Below the pieces are notes generated by a model. It was not told the DNA's origin. It did no database searches and worked only from the letters and a program-made list of their open reading frames with translations. DNA of 64,000 nt from Tetrapyrgos nigripes (taxonomy: Eukaryota > Basidiomycota > Agaricomycetes > Agaricales > Campanellaceae). Position numbers and translations under genes: made by a program. This document shows, one piece after another, positions 21,425 to 34,026 of the stretch (position 1 is its first letter; the number at the start of each line of letters is the position of its first letter). Location: positions 372,001 through 436,000 of the forward strand of contig JAACJM010000049.1 in the NCBI GenBank assembly GCA_013368315.1, read 5' to 3'.

Positions 21425-24400
21425 TGTTAAAGTCACTTTCTCCGAGGTTCATCCTGCTTCAGAAAATCTCGTTCAAATCTTGTCAGTCATATTCACATTT
21501 CTTAGAAAAAACATCATGTACAATGTATGATACAATAATTGTGACTTGTAGCTCAAATGAATGACTCCGGCGCAACTGCGTCTCGCAGAGTCACTGTGTC
21601 TGATGTCAGGAGGTGTTTTCATTATTGAGTGCCTTGCCAAGTTCCATCTGGCGTAAATGAAATTGATTGACAGATTCTGTCAAGCTGGGTCTGTTTTTAA
21701 GTTTTTTTAATTAGGTCTCGGATTCCTAAATATGTACTCAAGAGACGAGCGGTTGTGCTTGAGCCTTGGGGCGATTTACTGTTGACTCCTCAAAAGATGT
21801 ATGTACCTTGCTCATTGGCTCAAATTTGATTGCTCTTATGCGTGGTGACGCGATAGATAGTGCAAGCGCTGTTGCGAGTGAAGACGTGGTTAGGGGCTTT
21901 AAGCACGTGGTTAGATACATTAAGTGTATGTTGAAGCCTCGAACTTTTCGTTCGTCTTCCTCTACGAACCTCTTACCGAGGAATATGGATTGAAAATGCC
22001 AGCAGACGGCCATATGCAAAAGATATTGTCGGGACAGCCAAAAATTGGCAGCTTTCGTGAGGCTTTTCCCTCGTTCTTTGCTCGAGTTCATCTTCTCGCC
22101 GTTGGCCAGTCTCTACTGCATACCTCTGCTGCTCTATTGCAAGACAATTTGAAAATTCTGATCTACGACTGCTTCTTCCTGTCTGCCCCCAAAACTACGC
22201 TGTTCTTGACCTCGAGGTAAGAAACACCTCAATGCCCTGGGTCATTATCCCACAGGAGCCATCTGATGCGAATATCTCGTTAGACTGAACTCGACAAAGC
22301 GGTCCGAGTCCTCGCACCTCTTACCCATGGCAAACCAACATGCTGCGTTCCTGAAGCCTGTCTAAATTCTTTAGGATCCAGGATGTGTCGTACAAGCATT
22401 GGAATTGTCAACCATCGCGTGGTGGCGCCTGCTGTCACCTGATCCAGGCGGCATCAGCGGATTCCCGATGACTACTTGTGGATGTCCTAGAGCGAAACCC
22501 TCCCGATCGACCCTAACCAGGATTTATTTGATTACACACCTTGAGGACCAGATTTCGTAAAAACAGCTCAAACGCGAAGACCTCGGTCTTCTTTTTTTTC
22601 TAATTACCCGGTATTTCCCTACACAGTAGTATACACATAGCCACACGACGCCGACCACGTCGATTACCGGCGGCTTGGACGAATTGAGCAGGGAGGGAAA
22701 AGAGATAGGTTGTGCTTTGAGGCCGGTCGTAAGGAGAAATATAAGTAGCTATAGTGAGGCCCAAGTCTGTTTTACCCCTTTCTTTCATGGTCGTATTGAT
22801 GTGATAGCAACCGTCTTTCCGCTCTCGTCTGGGATCTACTGAGCTGTCGATCAGATGCCCGCCACTGAAAACGAGGCTGCACCACTTGGGTCGACTGTGT
22901 TTCTATCACTCGATATCTATGCCAAAGGAGGGTGCGACTCGTGGCCTTTTCAGTAGCCTTGGGGTCGCCATCGCAAATTCTCGAGAAGATCTGGAAAGAG
23001 GTCATCTATCCTAGTCGCGTAAGCCTTAGAAGCATGTTTGGGAGCTCTGTGGTGAAACACTGGACGGGGCAAGGCGACTACTGCTTAAGGTGAGCAAGCT
23101 CGTTGTATAGCTGGTGGCTTGGATTCGAATCGGGACGCCTGTGTTACGTTGTGGGTCGTGCCTCTGCCAGCTTTTCTAACGCGCTATGCTTCCTCGTATA
23201 TCACTTCCTCGTGTTCTAAGCACTCAGGTTCATTCTTCATCAGCCGTCCTCTCTTTGAGTACTAATCTCCGAGTTTGTCCAGTAAATAGAGAAAATAGAG
23301 CATTTTATCAATCCCTTCCGACCCTGATTAAGTTTGCGTTCAAGCTTACATGCAGGGGAGTGCAGGAACCGGAGTCCCTTCACCGCCTTTGCTTTATATG
23401 AGCTCGAAATTCTCAATGACCCTGAGCATGCGAAACCGAGCCCCGGGGCCCGTGCGGCTTCTGCCACGTTGAAGTCCTTCGACTTCCGATCGTCGGGATG
23501 TCTGTTTCTTGCGATAAGCCATCGAAGTCACGTATAACTGTTTAGTCATAGTAAAGCTTTGAGCGAAATTTTGAATTCTTTGATGACGCTGCGGCGGTAT
23601 GTACCCACACAGACCGTGGCTAGTCCATCTCCCGATGTAAGGCGCTCTGTTGAATCACTTTTGAGTTGAACTTCTTTTCTGTTTGCTCCGTAAGTCTAAT
23701 GAGAACCAGTTTTCTGAATTCGATTGACAAAGCTTGCAACGCCACTTTACTCATCTTTGTTATTACCACCAAATTACCACATAAATCAGGAAACGCAAGC
23801 TCAATACGCCTTTGCAAAGATTTCGAAGCTTTGTGAGTGGTGACTCTTGGCAAGCCCCCAAACTCTATACCCGAAATCCCAGCCAACAGTACCCAACCCA
23901 ATATCATCAAAATCTAGATGTCTCTTTCTAATCCCGAGTGTCTCCGAAATTTCAAGGAAATGAATACTTATGCATAGCCGCTTTGTCGCAACTTTGTCGT
24001 CGTCATTTTCCCTCTGAAAACCTTCCGGTTTTCTGGGTGAAGATCACTCACTTCGGTTGACTGTGCAGAACTGGCTCATAGAAATTGTAGGATCATGGAT
24101 GAGACATGTCTTCAATGGCTTGCAAGCTGCGAAGTCGAGGAACTTCAAACTGCATTTTCGACCGCCCAGGGCGAATCTGACCTCCACTGTACCACTGACG
24201 CGTTCACACACCTCTAGTACGTTACTTATGAAATTAAAAAGAGTATGTACGTCGGAGCGACGGGACCTTTCCTGAACCCCTTCCTAGCCCGGGTAATAGA
24301 CTCTTCTTCGTCCTCGTTCCTGGTTTGCACGACGTTGGCGAGCCTTTAATCACTCGTCCCGTATGTGGCGAGGATTTCTTTCAGTGCCTGTATCAAGACT

Positions 24401-24829
24401 CAGAGTAATACTGCAGCTATTACATTTGAATAGAAACTAAATTCCATGGTATCTTTGCAGCAGGAACTGCTATCTCCTGCTTCATTTTGTCACCAAGTTT
24501 GTCGGCATAAGGCGTTATGTATACGTAGTAACATTCTGAATGTTCTGAAGTCCTCCTTAGTACGCTATCTTTAGTACGACGAACGATGTCCTTGGTACAC
24601 TATTTTTGCGACTAGGCTGGTACTTCAGCCTCACGGTTCAAAGATGGCGCGATCTAGATTTGAGCCACGTGTGATTGGAAGTGCCACGTGCATGACAGAA
24701 CCACGTGCCCCGCACATGGCTCCCGAAGTTCCGAAGTTCCGGAATTCCTTCAATCAAATTTTTATGTTAAGTATTAGGCCGATGAAATGAGCGCTCCTCT
24801 CGATTCCTTCTGCTCTCACCCCCCTTCCC
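21425..24829. other. 3.4 kb without a supported gene
   Basis: CG-containing, unique-looking DNA with only short open frames on both strands and no recognisable domain. A box-B-like GGATTCGAATC at about 23,111 lacks the rest of a tRNA. It ends in the promoter of the DUF6593 gene, which carries three CACGTG sites. Confidence 0.5.
24666..24707. promoter_or_regulatory. cluster of three CACGTG E-boxes
   Basis: CACGTG occurs at 24,666-24,671, 24,685-24,690 and 24,702-24,707, 123-164 bp upstream of the DUF6593 start. CACGTG is the palindromic site for bHLH regulators such as Pho4, Cbf1 or SREBP-like proteins. Three copies within 42 bp is far above chance expectation. Confidence 0.6.
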
Positions 24830-25634
24830 ATGTCCCAGACAACCTACACTCTTCTCCAGTTCGGGTCAGACCCATACAACAATCGATACGAGGATACTGA
24901 GGGAAGGCCTGCTTTCTCCCTGTGCGTCTGCAAGTTTTGCTTTATATCTTATGAGAGGTCTTACCTTTGTCGTTCCCACCATGGTCAGGTCACTGGTAAG
25001 TCATGACTGACCTTCTCCAATGTTGTCTATCCATCTTACATGCTCTCCACAGGCCTCTCAATCTCCAAATCTAGTCATACGTTTGTCGAGGGACGGCAAT
25101 TGGACTCAGAGGATTCCGGGGATCATGGGTCCCGACAATTCGTATTTCTACTTTGGCCCAGAACACTCGCCTGGATACATCATGTACGGCAATAACCTCA
25201 TAACACTTCCCATGGCGCATTTGAGTAGACAACAAAGAGAGGGTAGCACGTACGAGGCAAATTCTCATTTTGTGTTCATTATGCTGAGATTTTGCACTCA
25301 GGTCTCGCTATTTCACTGCTCAGTCAGGAAAGATATACAAATGGAGAATAAGTCCACAGCGCATGGAGGTACGTAGTGTTAGTGAAGTTGCAGTTTTGAG
25401 ATGGCAGAGCGCTGATATCCTCATCTTCTGCTCAATTACACTCATCACTATCGGCCCCTTCATAACACACAGTGCATGGACGGTCGTGCATGTATCTGCG
25501 TTTGGGAGATGTTCTCAACATCAGAACATGAGTTTGATGCTCGCGTGACGCTCAGCCCAGTGGCGATGACCCTTGTAACCGAAATCATGACCACGCTGAT
25601 TCTGAATCGCATGTATTTGGCATCAGGATGGTAA
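24830..25634 (+). CDS. DUF6593-domain protein, 174 aa
   Basis: Five exons fit without forcing: 24,830-24,921, 24,989-24,995 (7 nt), 25,053-25,249, 25,302-25,368 and 25,473-25,634, each with GT-AG borders. The product runs MSQTTYTLLQFG...EDTEGRPAF, then VIRLSRDGNW, YFYFGPEHSPGYIMYGN, REGSTSRYFTAQSGKIYKW, and ends EIMTTLILNRMYLASGW. Those segments match the pattern of the Agaricomycete DUF6593 family: one compact beta-rich domain, no signal peptide, no known function. Length is normal for the family. The triple CACGTG cluster upstream suggests regulated expression. Confidence 0.88.
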
Positions 25635-28600
25635 AACCTTGGCAGATACTCGACATAGACGCGACATCCACGACGAATTATCCCCCTCGCCGTTCCCCAG
25701 CACACCCGTGGCTTTTGACCGGATTTCTTGGCCGATTCAATACGACGAATGCTTGCAACCCGGGGTCCTAGCTCAGTGCACACCTTCTCCAACGCCATAC
25801 CGATCTATCACCTTTCCCGCATATTTTAACACATCTCACAGCAGTATTGTAACTGCGATGCGCCGCCATAATCTCCATCAAATATTGATGTTTCTATTCA
25901 TTGAATCCCTCATGCTAGGTGATTCCAGATTGTTCTGTCGGTTCTGATTTATGCGTTTTCGCCATGCCCGAGCCACTGAAATGATTCACAGTTCTGCCTG
26001 GGCCACTATGCCACCGAAGTCACACCAGCCTCCTATCTCTTGCCATCCACATTCTCCCGTTCGAGATGTTTTGTCCATCATGATTTTCTGACATTCATTC
26101 CCTTGACCGTGATCAGCGCGTTTTTGATTAGTTGTACAGCCACGGTTTTTGACCATCTCATCCAATGTATCCCTACCGTTTCTCGCTCGCAACATGAACA
26201 GGACTTGTACAATACCAAAATTGATGCTCCTAGCCAATCCTTGTATGTATAATGCCTATACCTTATTTATTCCCAGTCTTTGATGTTTCCATATGTTTTC
26301 GACGCTCTTGCTTTCGTCAAATCCATATGCTTTCACACGATGATACTTTTTACTTACTTCGAATTCCACAACATATATGTATTTGGTATTATCCTTCTGG
26401 AATTTCCAGTTACTTGTCGCGCCACGTATCCGCTGCTCCACTCCCTGAAACCTTTTCACACTTGGTTTGGGCTTCCTCAATGTGACTTCCATATGACATG
26501 TGTGGCCACTTCTGACCACTATCTGCTCATTGTCTCATCAAATTGAAGCCATGCTTACATAGTCACCCTCAGATGGGATGCCTAACTGCAGTCGCGTGGT
26601 AGTGTCTGTATGTAAAACGCGCCTCATCCGCATTGTCATCTGAATGACTGAACTCTCCCGCTCTTGTCCTTTGTAGATGATGATTGGGTAAAGGCTGGAA
26701 GCTTCAATCTCCAATAGCTACGAATGGAGCAGGCACGTACTCGGAATCAACTCGGAATTGCACTGCAGTGATCAACGTCAGTAACTCACCCTGTGGCAAG
26801 ACAATAAGTAAAGATTGCGTCTTTCATGACTGCTCTCCGGCGTTAGGTTGGGTGGGACCTCTTTTAGCTTGATCAATGAGTAGAAAATAAATGAAAGCTG
26901 CATGTTTCTCGCTTGTGCCGCCCATGGTAATTGTTCGTTCAATTACATTCTCCCAGCATGTTGGGAGCCTCCGGCGTACTTTTCTAATTACCGAGGTACG
27001 CTTCCAACTTGCTTGAGAAATAGGAAGATAAGCAGATGAGAAAGGGTTAAATGTAGGTTAAATGTACGGAACTCAAAATTCAAAGCCCATAACCATTCTT
27101 CGAATCATCTTGAATGATAGGGCTGTCAAAGCTATGCGCTCGCACCCATGGTGTGGCTGGCCCAGTTTCCGATTGCTTGGCGTTCTGTCAACGATAAGGT
27201 CCCGTTCAGACTCGGAGTGAGCGAACGGTCTGGTATCGTTGCGCTATCGGGATGCAGCCAGCATGAAGATCGATTACAGACCGACTATGTAAGAATGCCT
27301 TCATTGTTTTCCCCTTTACTATCACTCGAGCTGTTATTTACAAATTTGCATGGTAAAAGCCGCTGCCTGCGGCCCGGGCGCACTTTCAGCTCCACAGCGG
27401 GTTGAACTTCGTCGATGTAAGCTTTCCCTTGCTCAGAAGGTCAGTACTATACACTCCAGGGAGATACCGAGATAATACCCCAGATTGTTCTTCAGGAAAC
27501 CGTTCCACAATTGAACAGATACAGAAGTAACCTGGGTGTTCTCGTTCTCGTACACGTGGCTATCATGGACCAAAGATCTGTTCTGATCTACACCTTCTCT
27601 CGTGGCTCATGCTTCCTTGGCATCGCGTAGTGGTCCGAGGAGAGTGGAAACTTGTGGGTTTGTAGTTCCTCACAGAATATGGTCTAGACTGTCAGTGTGG
27701 CAACATCTCTAGATGATTGTTCCTTGGTAAATGATACAGTGACAATAATAAGAGCTCCGGATGCAATCACTGGTTTCAAAAAGCAAACGTACAGATGCAA
27801 ACCTGAATATCTCCGAGCTGAGTCTAGACTTAACTTCAACTCCGGAATCAAGAGCTTTTGCACGAGGACACCTGGAGATCTCAGGGAAGGTCCCTTGAAC
27901 CTTACAGCTCCGAAGGGAAGAAATCATGGGTTCATAACGTCTTTCAGACCTGTATGTAAACATTCTGGAATCTCTGTTATCACATACCTACCGGGAAAGC
28001 GTAATGATACGTCCCCAAGATTGGTTATCTGAGTGGCAGTGATGATTCGACGGTATCTGTCGGCAACCAGTAGAGGCTGATTAAAGGATTTCCTATTCCG
28101 CTGCGGATGGAGAGCGGCGACCTAATCCGCTATTTTTATAAACCTGAGAAGACGATGAAATGACAGATTATGTCGAAACTCATTTGGACTAAATCGCATG
28201 GTCGGATTACAGGTTAAGGACAGTCTTCTCCATCGCCCACTAACAACCGTCTACAGCTGGCTCGTATCGATGGCAGATGCCCGCCTTCAGCTGTAAGTAA
28301 ATGAATCATGATTGCTATTTCAGGACATACCAAGCTCATCTCACACTATGACTCACCATCAGGTTCGCTTAAGTTCGTCGGAAAGCGAGGCTTTTGATTC
28401 GCCCCAAGGTTACAGCAACCAAAAACGTGGATGGGGAACGCCGATAAAAGGTAAGGAACAGCCTACACGCGCTGTGGCAAATCAATCGAACAAACGCTCT
28501 GTACAGCATCGTCGTGTGAGCGCAGAGGAGGAGATATCAGAAGGTCTGTCCACTCACAAGGGCTTTGAATAAGGGTCTCAAAGACTCCCAGCCGGGAGGT

Positions 28601-29120
28601 TGCAGTTGTGGAATACCTTGGCCTAATGTTTCACAGCGGGAAGTCACAGAAAGGAAGCCCAAAGAGCTAATGCGTGATCGATAATAGGTCCATTTAGCAC
28701 TCGGACTGAAGCGCTAGGAACAGCTTTGTCATGGGTAAGAAAGGCACAAAAACATTTGCGATGCTTTGCAATTGCCAATGAAGATGGGTGGATCTACGGC
28801 GCTTAAAAGTCCGGGGCCTGAGTCCATCTTGCCCGACATCAAATCGCACGTATAATTGCCACCTTGTCACCGATGACCATACTACATATTAGCTCATTAT
28901 GGATTGAATAGAACGAGGCAGTCAAACGGAGGGATACATACTCAGTCTGATACTAACTTCAGAGGTTTGCTATTGGTCAGGAATTAAAACGTGAAGCTAA
29001 TCGACCCACCTTGAAGAGCAGTTCCCTCATTTAACCGAAGCGCAACAGTGACGATCCAGTGAAGTTTAGCCTTCCTTGAAAGAAAGGAAACTTTTACAAC
29101 TCGAACTTCCCACACAAGCG
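25635..29120. other. 3.5 kb without a supported gene
   Basis: Only short open frames, none with a recognisable domain. A frame starting at 28,348 (MTHHQVRLSSSESE) followed by a GTAAGG donor at about 28,452 could be a small exon but no partner was found. The right end holds the promoter of the next gene. Confidence 0.45.
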
Positions 29121-29153
29121 ACGCGTCAACAGAAGACGCGTCGGCCCCACGTG
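29121..29153. promoter_or_regulatory. two MCB boxes and one E-box
   Basis: ACGCGT at 29,121-29,126 and 29,136-29,141, then CACGTG at 29,148-29,153, all within 76 bp of the ATG at 29,197. ACGCGT is the MluI cell-cycle box bound by MBF-type factors at G1/S in yeasts. Such a pair suggests cell-cycle control, by analogy only. Confidence 0.5.
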
Positions 29154-29196
29154 ATTCTTCCAATTTTTCCAAGTAACGGCCACGACCGCGACCCAG

Positions 29197-30635
29197 ATGT
29201 CTACCCCTCGCCTCTCGACTGTCTATGATCTCTCTAGCCTCAGGCTCCATACAGATGGCTCTAGTGTCAGTCAAACTGACAAAAATCGTCAACCCCGTCG
29301 TTCCAAACTCTCAGTCCGTGATTCCCGAGGAAACTGGATAGCTAAGGATGCTGGTGGTCTCGGAAATGTTCCTCACCGCTACAGACCTGAAACTGGCAGT
29401 CCCCCCAACTACTATCCGAATCTAGGGCAGGATCATGATGAGAGTGGTAATAGAAGAAGAGATGGGGGAGAAAGTGACGAAAGGTCCCCAGTGGAACGTA
29501 CCTACAAAACACATCGAGCAAAAGTCCGAGCTGAAAAGCGGAGAAAGTTTGGGAATGATTTTGGTTTTCTTACATCGACGCCGGATACGATCTCCCCATT
29601 ATCGAGGGACGATAACGATTCATCACATATCGGTTCGGTATCTCCGTCCTGGTGTGATCCTCCCTCGTCTGTAAGTACTTGTTACCATTTTCGCGTTTGA
29701 TTCTTTGTTGCATTGTACTAAAATCTGTCCCCGTTCTTGTCTCTATTGGCGCAGGACCTCCTCAAATGTATCCATTATCTAGCCAGCCGTTACTACGACG
29801 AACAAGGACAGTTGACCAACTCTTCAAGACAGTACCGGAAAGAAAAGAAACAGCGGCGTCTTGCCAGATTGGTCAAAGATCGTCTTCAAGCGGCTCGCAA
29901 GGCGAAGTCTACTAAACGATGGAAACAAGGCGGCAGCGCAGACGACAGCGACGGCGACGACGTGGCTTCTGGCTCTGGCTGTTCTTCACCCCAACCGGAA
30001 ACAAATCATCACTCAGATGGAGGAGAAGATTCAGATTTGGGCTCTGTCTCAGGCTCTAGTTCTGAAGAGGATCCTGAACCCAACACTGAGCCCGAGATGG
30101 ACGCAGAGTCGCCGTTGCCGTTACGCTCAAACACAAAAGCCAAAGCCAAAGCCAAAGCGAAGGTGCCAAAAAAGATGAAACAAAATCGAATTACTGATAT
30201 GTACAAGACTATGGATGGTTCTGCGTTGATGGTTATAGGTATGTAAGGGTATTTTTTTGCATTCTTTCGTCTTCGCTTCTCGTTTCCGTATAACCGCGTA
30301 GTTCCTTGTCGTTCTCCCACTTTTGCCTTAGTACCCTCGCCAAAAACGCCAACCTAGTTGCCAAGCGGAACTATCCGCGGCAGAATCGACAGATAGGTTG
30401 GCGTTTTTGGCGTGTACTTCTCATTCTCATTCTCGCGATCTCCCATTCTCACCGGCATTGACCGACTAACTGACGTGATCTCTGCCTCGTAGGCATGCTT
30501 CTACAAGAACACGTCTCAGGTACTCATCAGCCGTGGTTAGCAGTAGATGCTGATAAGGAAGAGGAGGAAGATATTGAAATAGAAGCAGACACAGGGGCAG
30601 GGGCAGAGATGGAAGCAAAGCAGAGGTTAAAGTAG
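29197..30635 (+). CDS. charged nuclear-type protein, possibly Rrn9-like
   Basis: Three exons: 29,197 to about 29,669 (donor GTAAGT), about 29,755-30,240, and from 30,493 to a TAG at 30,633-30,635. The first exon is Ser/Arg/Asp-rich and disordered. The second starts DLLKCIHYLASRYYDEQGQL, then a basic stretch (RKEKKQRRLARLVKDRL) and acidic Ser/Glu tracts, a KAKAKAKAK run, and DMYKTMDGSALMVIG joined to MLLQEHV in exon 3. The pairing of DLLK-H-AS-YY with a later GSALM-IG-LLQEH segment resembles the Rrn9-type domain of RNA polymerase I upstream activating factors, but this is from memory and tentative. Composition fits a nuclear protein. Intron 2 is long (about 250 bp) and carries an 18 bp hairpin. 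Confidence 0.65.
30338..30412. repeat. 18 bp perfect inverted repeat inside an intron
   Basis: CGCCAAAAACGCCAACCT at 30,338-30,355 is perfectly complementary to 30,395-30,412, with a 39 bp loop. GTAC lies a few bases outside both arms. It may be a tiny MITE or an RNA hairpin in the pre-mRNA. Confidence 0.85.
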
Positions 30636-32384
30636 ATAGGCGCAGAACAGACAGAACCAGAACCATACAGCATGTCTGATTGATTCATTGTGGGATACAA
30701 ACGAAATGCGAACGCTTAGATTCGTTCCAGTGTCGTGGATACAAGAGTTCTACCGTTCATTCTCAAGTTAATGATTTTATCGACGCGTTCCGAAGAACCT
30801 TATACTATCATCATGATCAGCGTATCGGAGTCGTTGGCGAGATTCCATAAGAGCACGAACTCACACTGACCGGTCTACCCAGTTTCAAGTTCCATGGTCG
30901 GCGGACACAGGACTGAACCATCCCCTGACCGAAGAATCTCTCCAGTACAAGTGGGTTCTCTTCATGTTCTTCCTGTCCAGAGTTCGCCGAAACATCCCCG
31001 GAGCCTGGCAGACGCTGTTACCTGCTGCGAGCGCTGTCTGATCGTACTTGCAATATGGCAACATGCGTGATGCACGAGAGTTTTCTTCAAGGTCGTGGAT
31101 CTTCTGGGTCAATGATCACTACATAGTTAACGGGCCTGTCGGAGGAGTGGTTCTTAGTTATTCAGTGCAACCTGACTGCATGCAATTGCAGCTGTGGCGC
31201 CAAATCATGTATTGGCATGACGAAAAATCAAAATCAAGGTCCTACTAATATTCAATCTTCCCTGTTCTCACAGGCTCATCACCTCCGTACCTGGCACCAT
31301 AGTTGTTCGGCCACGCGTCACTACTCTCCGGTCAGCAACGCCCAACATGTACAGTGGGGTAAGACCCACTGCGAGATCCAGCGTCAATTGGGTATCTTCT
31401 CCATCTTCTCCCGCTATAAGACATACACGACATACACATGCTACACAAATGCATATGGTGATGCTAGGAAAAATTAGAACAGTGGACCACTACTCAATGA
31501 ACTACGAGTAGTAGATAATACATAGATGAGTCATTGCTGTAGATATTTGTTTTCGTCTTCTCCTTCACAAATGTACGTACGTCGATATGCATTCTACCAA
31601 TACCAATAGTACTAGCAGTACTAGGAGTAAGGTAGTTGCCATAGGATTTGCCCCAAAAGGTCTTGAACCACACACGATAGGACAATAGATAAAGAACGAT
31701 CGACGTCCTAGCCTAGCCACTAGCATACACGTGCACAGATGTGCAATGTCTGGCCATAGATAACGACCTCACGCGGCACTGGCTTGCTTCTAGTTCCTTG
31801 GCTCCGTCTCCTAGCAGTAGCGGCTCCATATGCTATGCCTGCCCGGTGGTACGTTGTTCGAAATCCTATGTTGGGTCTGACCGTCAGGCTGGGTTCCGGC
31901 CAGATTTGGCAGAGAAGGATTGAGCAAAAAAAACACTTTCCGCGACCCAACTCAAATGTTTTGTATTTTCATATGACGCCAAATCTGATCCAACGGGACA
32001 GTTCCATAGAGCCTAAGCAAGGCTGAGTCAATAGGTGAGAGTCAGTATCTAACGACCAGCGTCCAGCGGCCCAACCAGACGGTAACGGTTCCTCAGCGCC
32101 AGAGCCAGAGCCAGAACCAGAACCAGAACTGAGAAGACTTGAAGGGACAAAAGAGCTGAAAAGACGCGGAGTGACTGGACTGGCAGCGAGACACTGAGAG
32201 ACTGAGTCAGATTGGCAAGACATGGAGAGAAAGAGAAAAAGCACACAATCGCTCACGCACATACGTAGACTGAGTCATTCCCCTTCTCCCTCCACATTGT
32301 ACACCATCCCTTCAATCCTCGTATTCTCCTTAACTATGACCATTAACCCAAGGGTAGATCCGGGGGTCACTTTTCGCATTTGTC
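30636..32384. other. intergenic, no supported gene
   Basis: Short open frames only. A low-complexity run of ccagag/ccagaa units lies at 32,098-32,130. Confidence 0.45.
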
Positions 32385-33616
32385 CTATGCGTTATGAGCA
32401 CGAGTCTTAGGATTAGTCTCGATGTGCCCTTCATTCTCAACTGAAAATGGATAAAATAAATAGCATCAGTTTATGGAGAATGAAGAAAAGCATGGAAAAG
32501 GATGACGTACACGTCCAGTTCCACTCCCGTTTCCAATATGACTCTGCATCTCGTTATCGAGAACGCGTAAGACGCTCACTCCGAGTGTTAGTGTACCAGT
32601 CTCGTCGCTGAGAGAGAGAAAAAAGGCAACCGCTCGAGACGTCGGCCTTGGGGAGTCCGTTGTGGGAGCAGGCCTGAGAGTCAGACAGCGTAGCGGATGG
32701 TCTGGTTATGTTGAAAGGAAGGACAATGGTCAGCACCAGTGCTTATGTAAACGAGAGAGTGCATAATAAGAAAGAGACTAGAAGACGATGAAGACGAGGA
32801 CGAAAGTGAGGGCGGGGATGAGCATGTTCACGATGACGCATGAATGGAGACCAGGACGAGAGGGCAGGAAGACGAGAGGTTAAGGCCAAAGAGAAAGAAC
32901 TGATGAGGAAGAGGGGGAGTGCCAGAAAGAAAAAAGAGCACAACAGAGTAGTAATATGACGAAAGAGAGAAAGAACAAAGAAAAACAAGAAGCTAAGAAA
33001 GAAAGGGACGATGACGACGACGAGAGCAATGTGGGATGTGGGGAAAGAGACGTGGAAATAAGGATGTGAATACACAAATTGGGTACGCATGCAGAGCGAA
33101 AGAGTGAAGTTAACAACGGAGACAATAGACAAAACCGAACAACCTGCTCTAGGTACAACCTGAGCCACCATCATTGCCGGCCACATCAGGAAACTGAGAA
33201 CGAGCTCGAGAACCGAGTCCTAGCTGCCTCGTCGTCTCGTCGTCTCGTTGTGTCTCTCAATTCCCAATTTCTTTGCATCCCCCTCCTAATACGTCACCAA
33301 AAAAGAGAGAGAGAGAGAAGACGAGATGAAGAAAAAGAAGTAGCAACAAAAAGCAAATAAAAAATCAACGACGAACAGCAAGACGCGGGGCGCAGAAAAA
33401 CGAAATGCAGGATGGACAGCACAGACGCTCTAGGGCTTTTCACCCAGGCCCAGAAATGCAAGACCGCACAACTAGAGAATAAAGCCTCCCTTTCCATCTC
33501 TCGTCCTCTCGGTTTCAATCGAAAAAACCCCACCCCAAATCACCTTTCACCAATTTTGCGAATGGAAGAATTGAAGAACTCACCTCTTCAGGTTTCTTGA
33601 TGATCATCTTCCCCAT
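32385..33616 (-). CDS. putative small multi-exon gene, unrecognised
   Basis: A possible first exon on the minus strand (33,616-33,584) encodes MGKMIIKKPEE followed by a GTGAGT donor. A later exon (about 32,610-32,520) encodes DETGTLTLGVSVLRVLDNEM and continues QSHIGNGSGTG. It joins by a GTGTAC donor to a last exon ending ETNPKTRAHNA and a TAG at 32,385-32,387. The middle, with long pyrimidine tracts, is not resolved. No family is recognised. The composition of the last two exons looks coding, but the model is provisional. Confidence 0.3.
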
Positions 33617-34026
33617 TGTCCCCTCCGCCAACATTTCAGCACTCCAGGACAGATTGTGTACTTTCGATGCACCAATCGTTCATTCTTCCGTCCCTAGTCA
33701 CGGATTTTGGTACGGTTGCTGCTGATGACATGGTCTTCTAATTCGATTTTTTGGGTTTGGGAGAGAACATGAAAAGGACAAGGAAGGCTTAGCCGTGACC
33801 GTAGTAACAAGTTGTAGGATGAGTAGCGAGCAGCGAGTAGTAGAAATGAGGATGTGCGATACGCTGAGGTTAATTTGTCGCAATAAGGTAAGACAGACCC
33901 TTCGTAGAGCCGCGGCGTAGGGTATAGCCAACACATAGAAAGGATGCAACCCAGATACAAGTCCAAGGGCGAATTATGGATGAGAAAGAAGCAGGCGGAC
34001 AGACATCGAAGAAGAAAAGCGCTGTT
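33617..34026. other. intergenic, no supported gene
   Basis: Nothing recognisable except AGCGCTGTT at 34,018-34,026, the left flanking duplication of the MITE that follows. Confidence 0.45.

Noticed and set aside
23040..23130. Box-B-like GGATTCGAATC suggesting a tRNA gene
   Set aside because: No A-box, acceptor pairing or anticodon arm could be placed at the right distance.
24724..24750. Repeated GAAGTTCC units as a heat-shock element
   Set aside because: The GAA and TTC blocks are spaced by one base instead of the two required in nGAAnnTTCn arrays.
29984..30320. Ser/Glu-rich frames antisense to the Rrn9-like gene
   Set aside because: Low-complexity mirror of the acidic exon on the other strand.
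31969..32262. Minus-strand frames with a Ser-Gly repeat
   Set aside because: The repeat is simple-sequence DNA (ccagag/ccagaa units). No splice partners or domain.
32743..33533. Long hydrophobic minus-strand frames
   Set aside because: They are produced by polypyrimidine tracts (tttctt/ctctct) and lack any family features.
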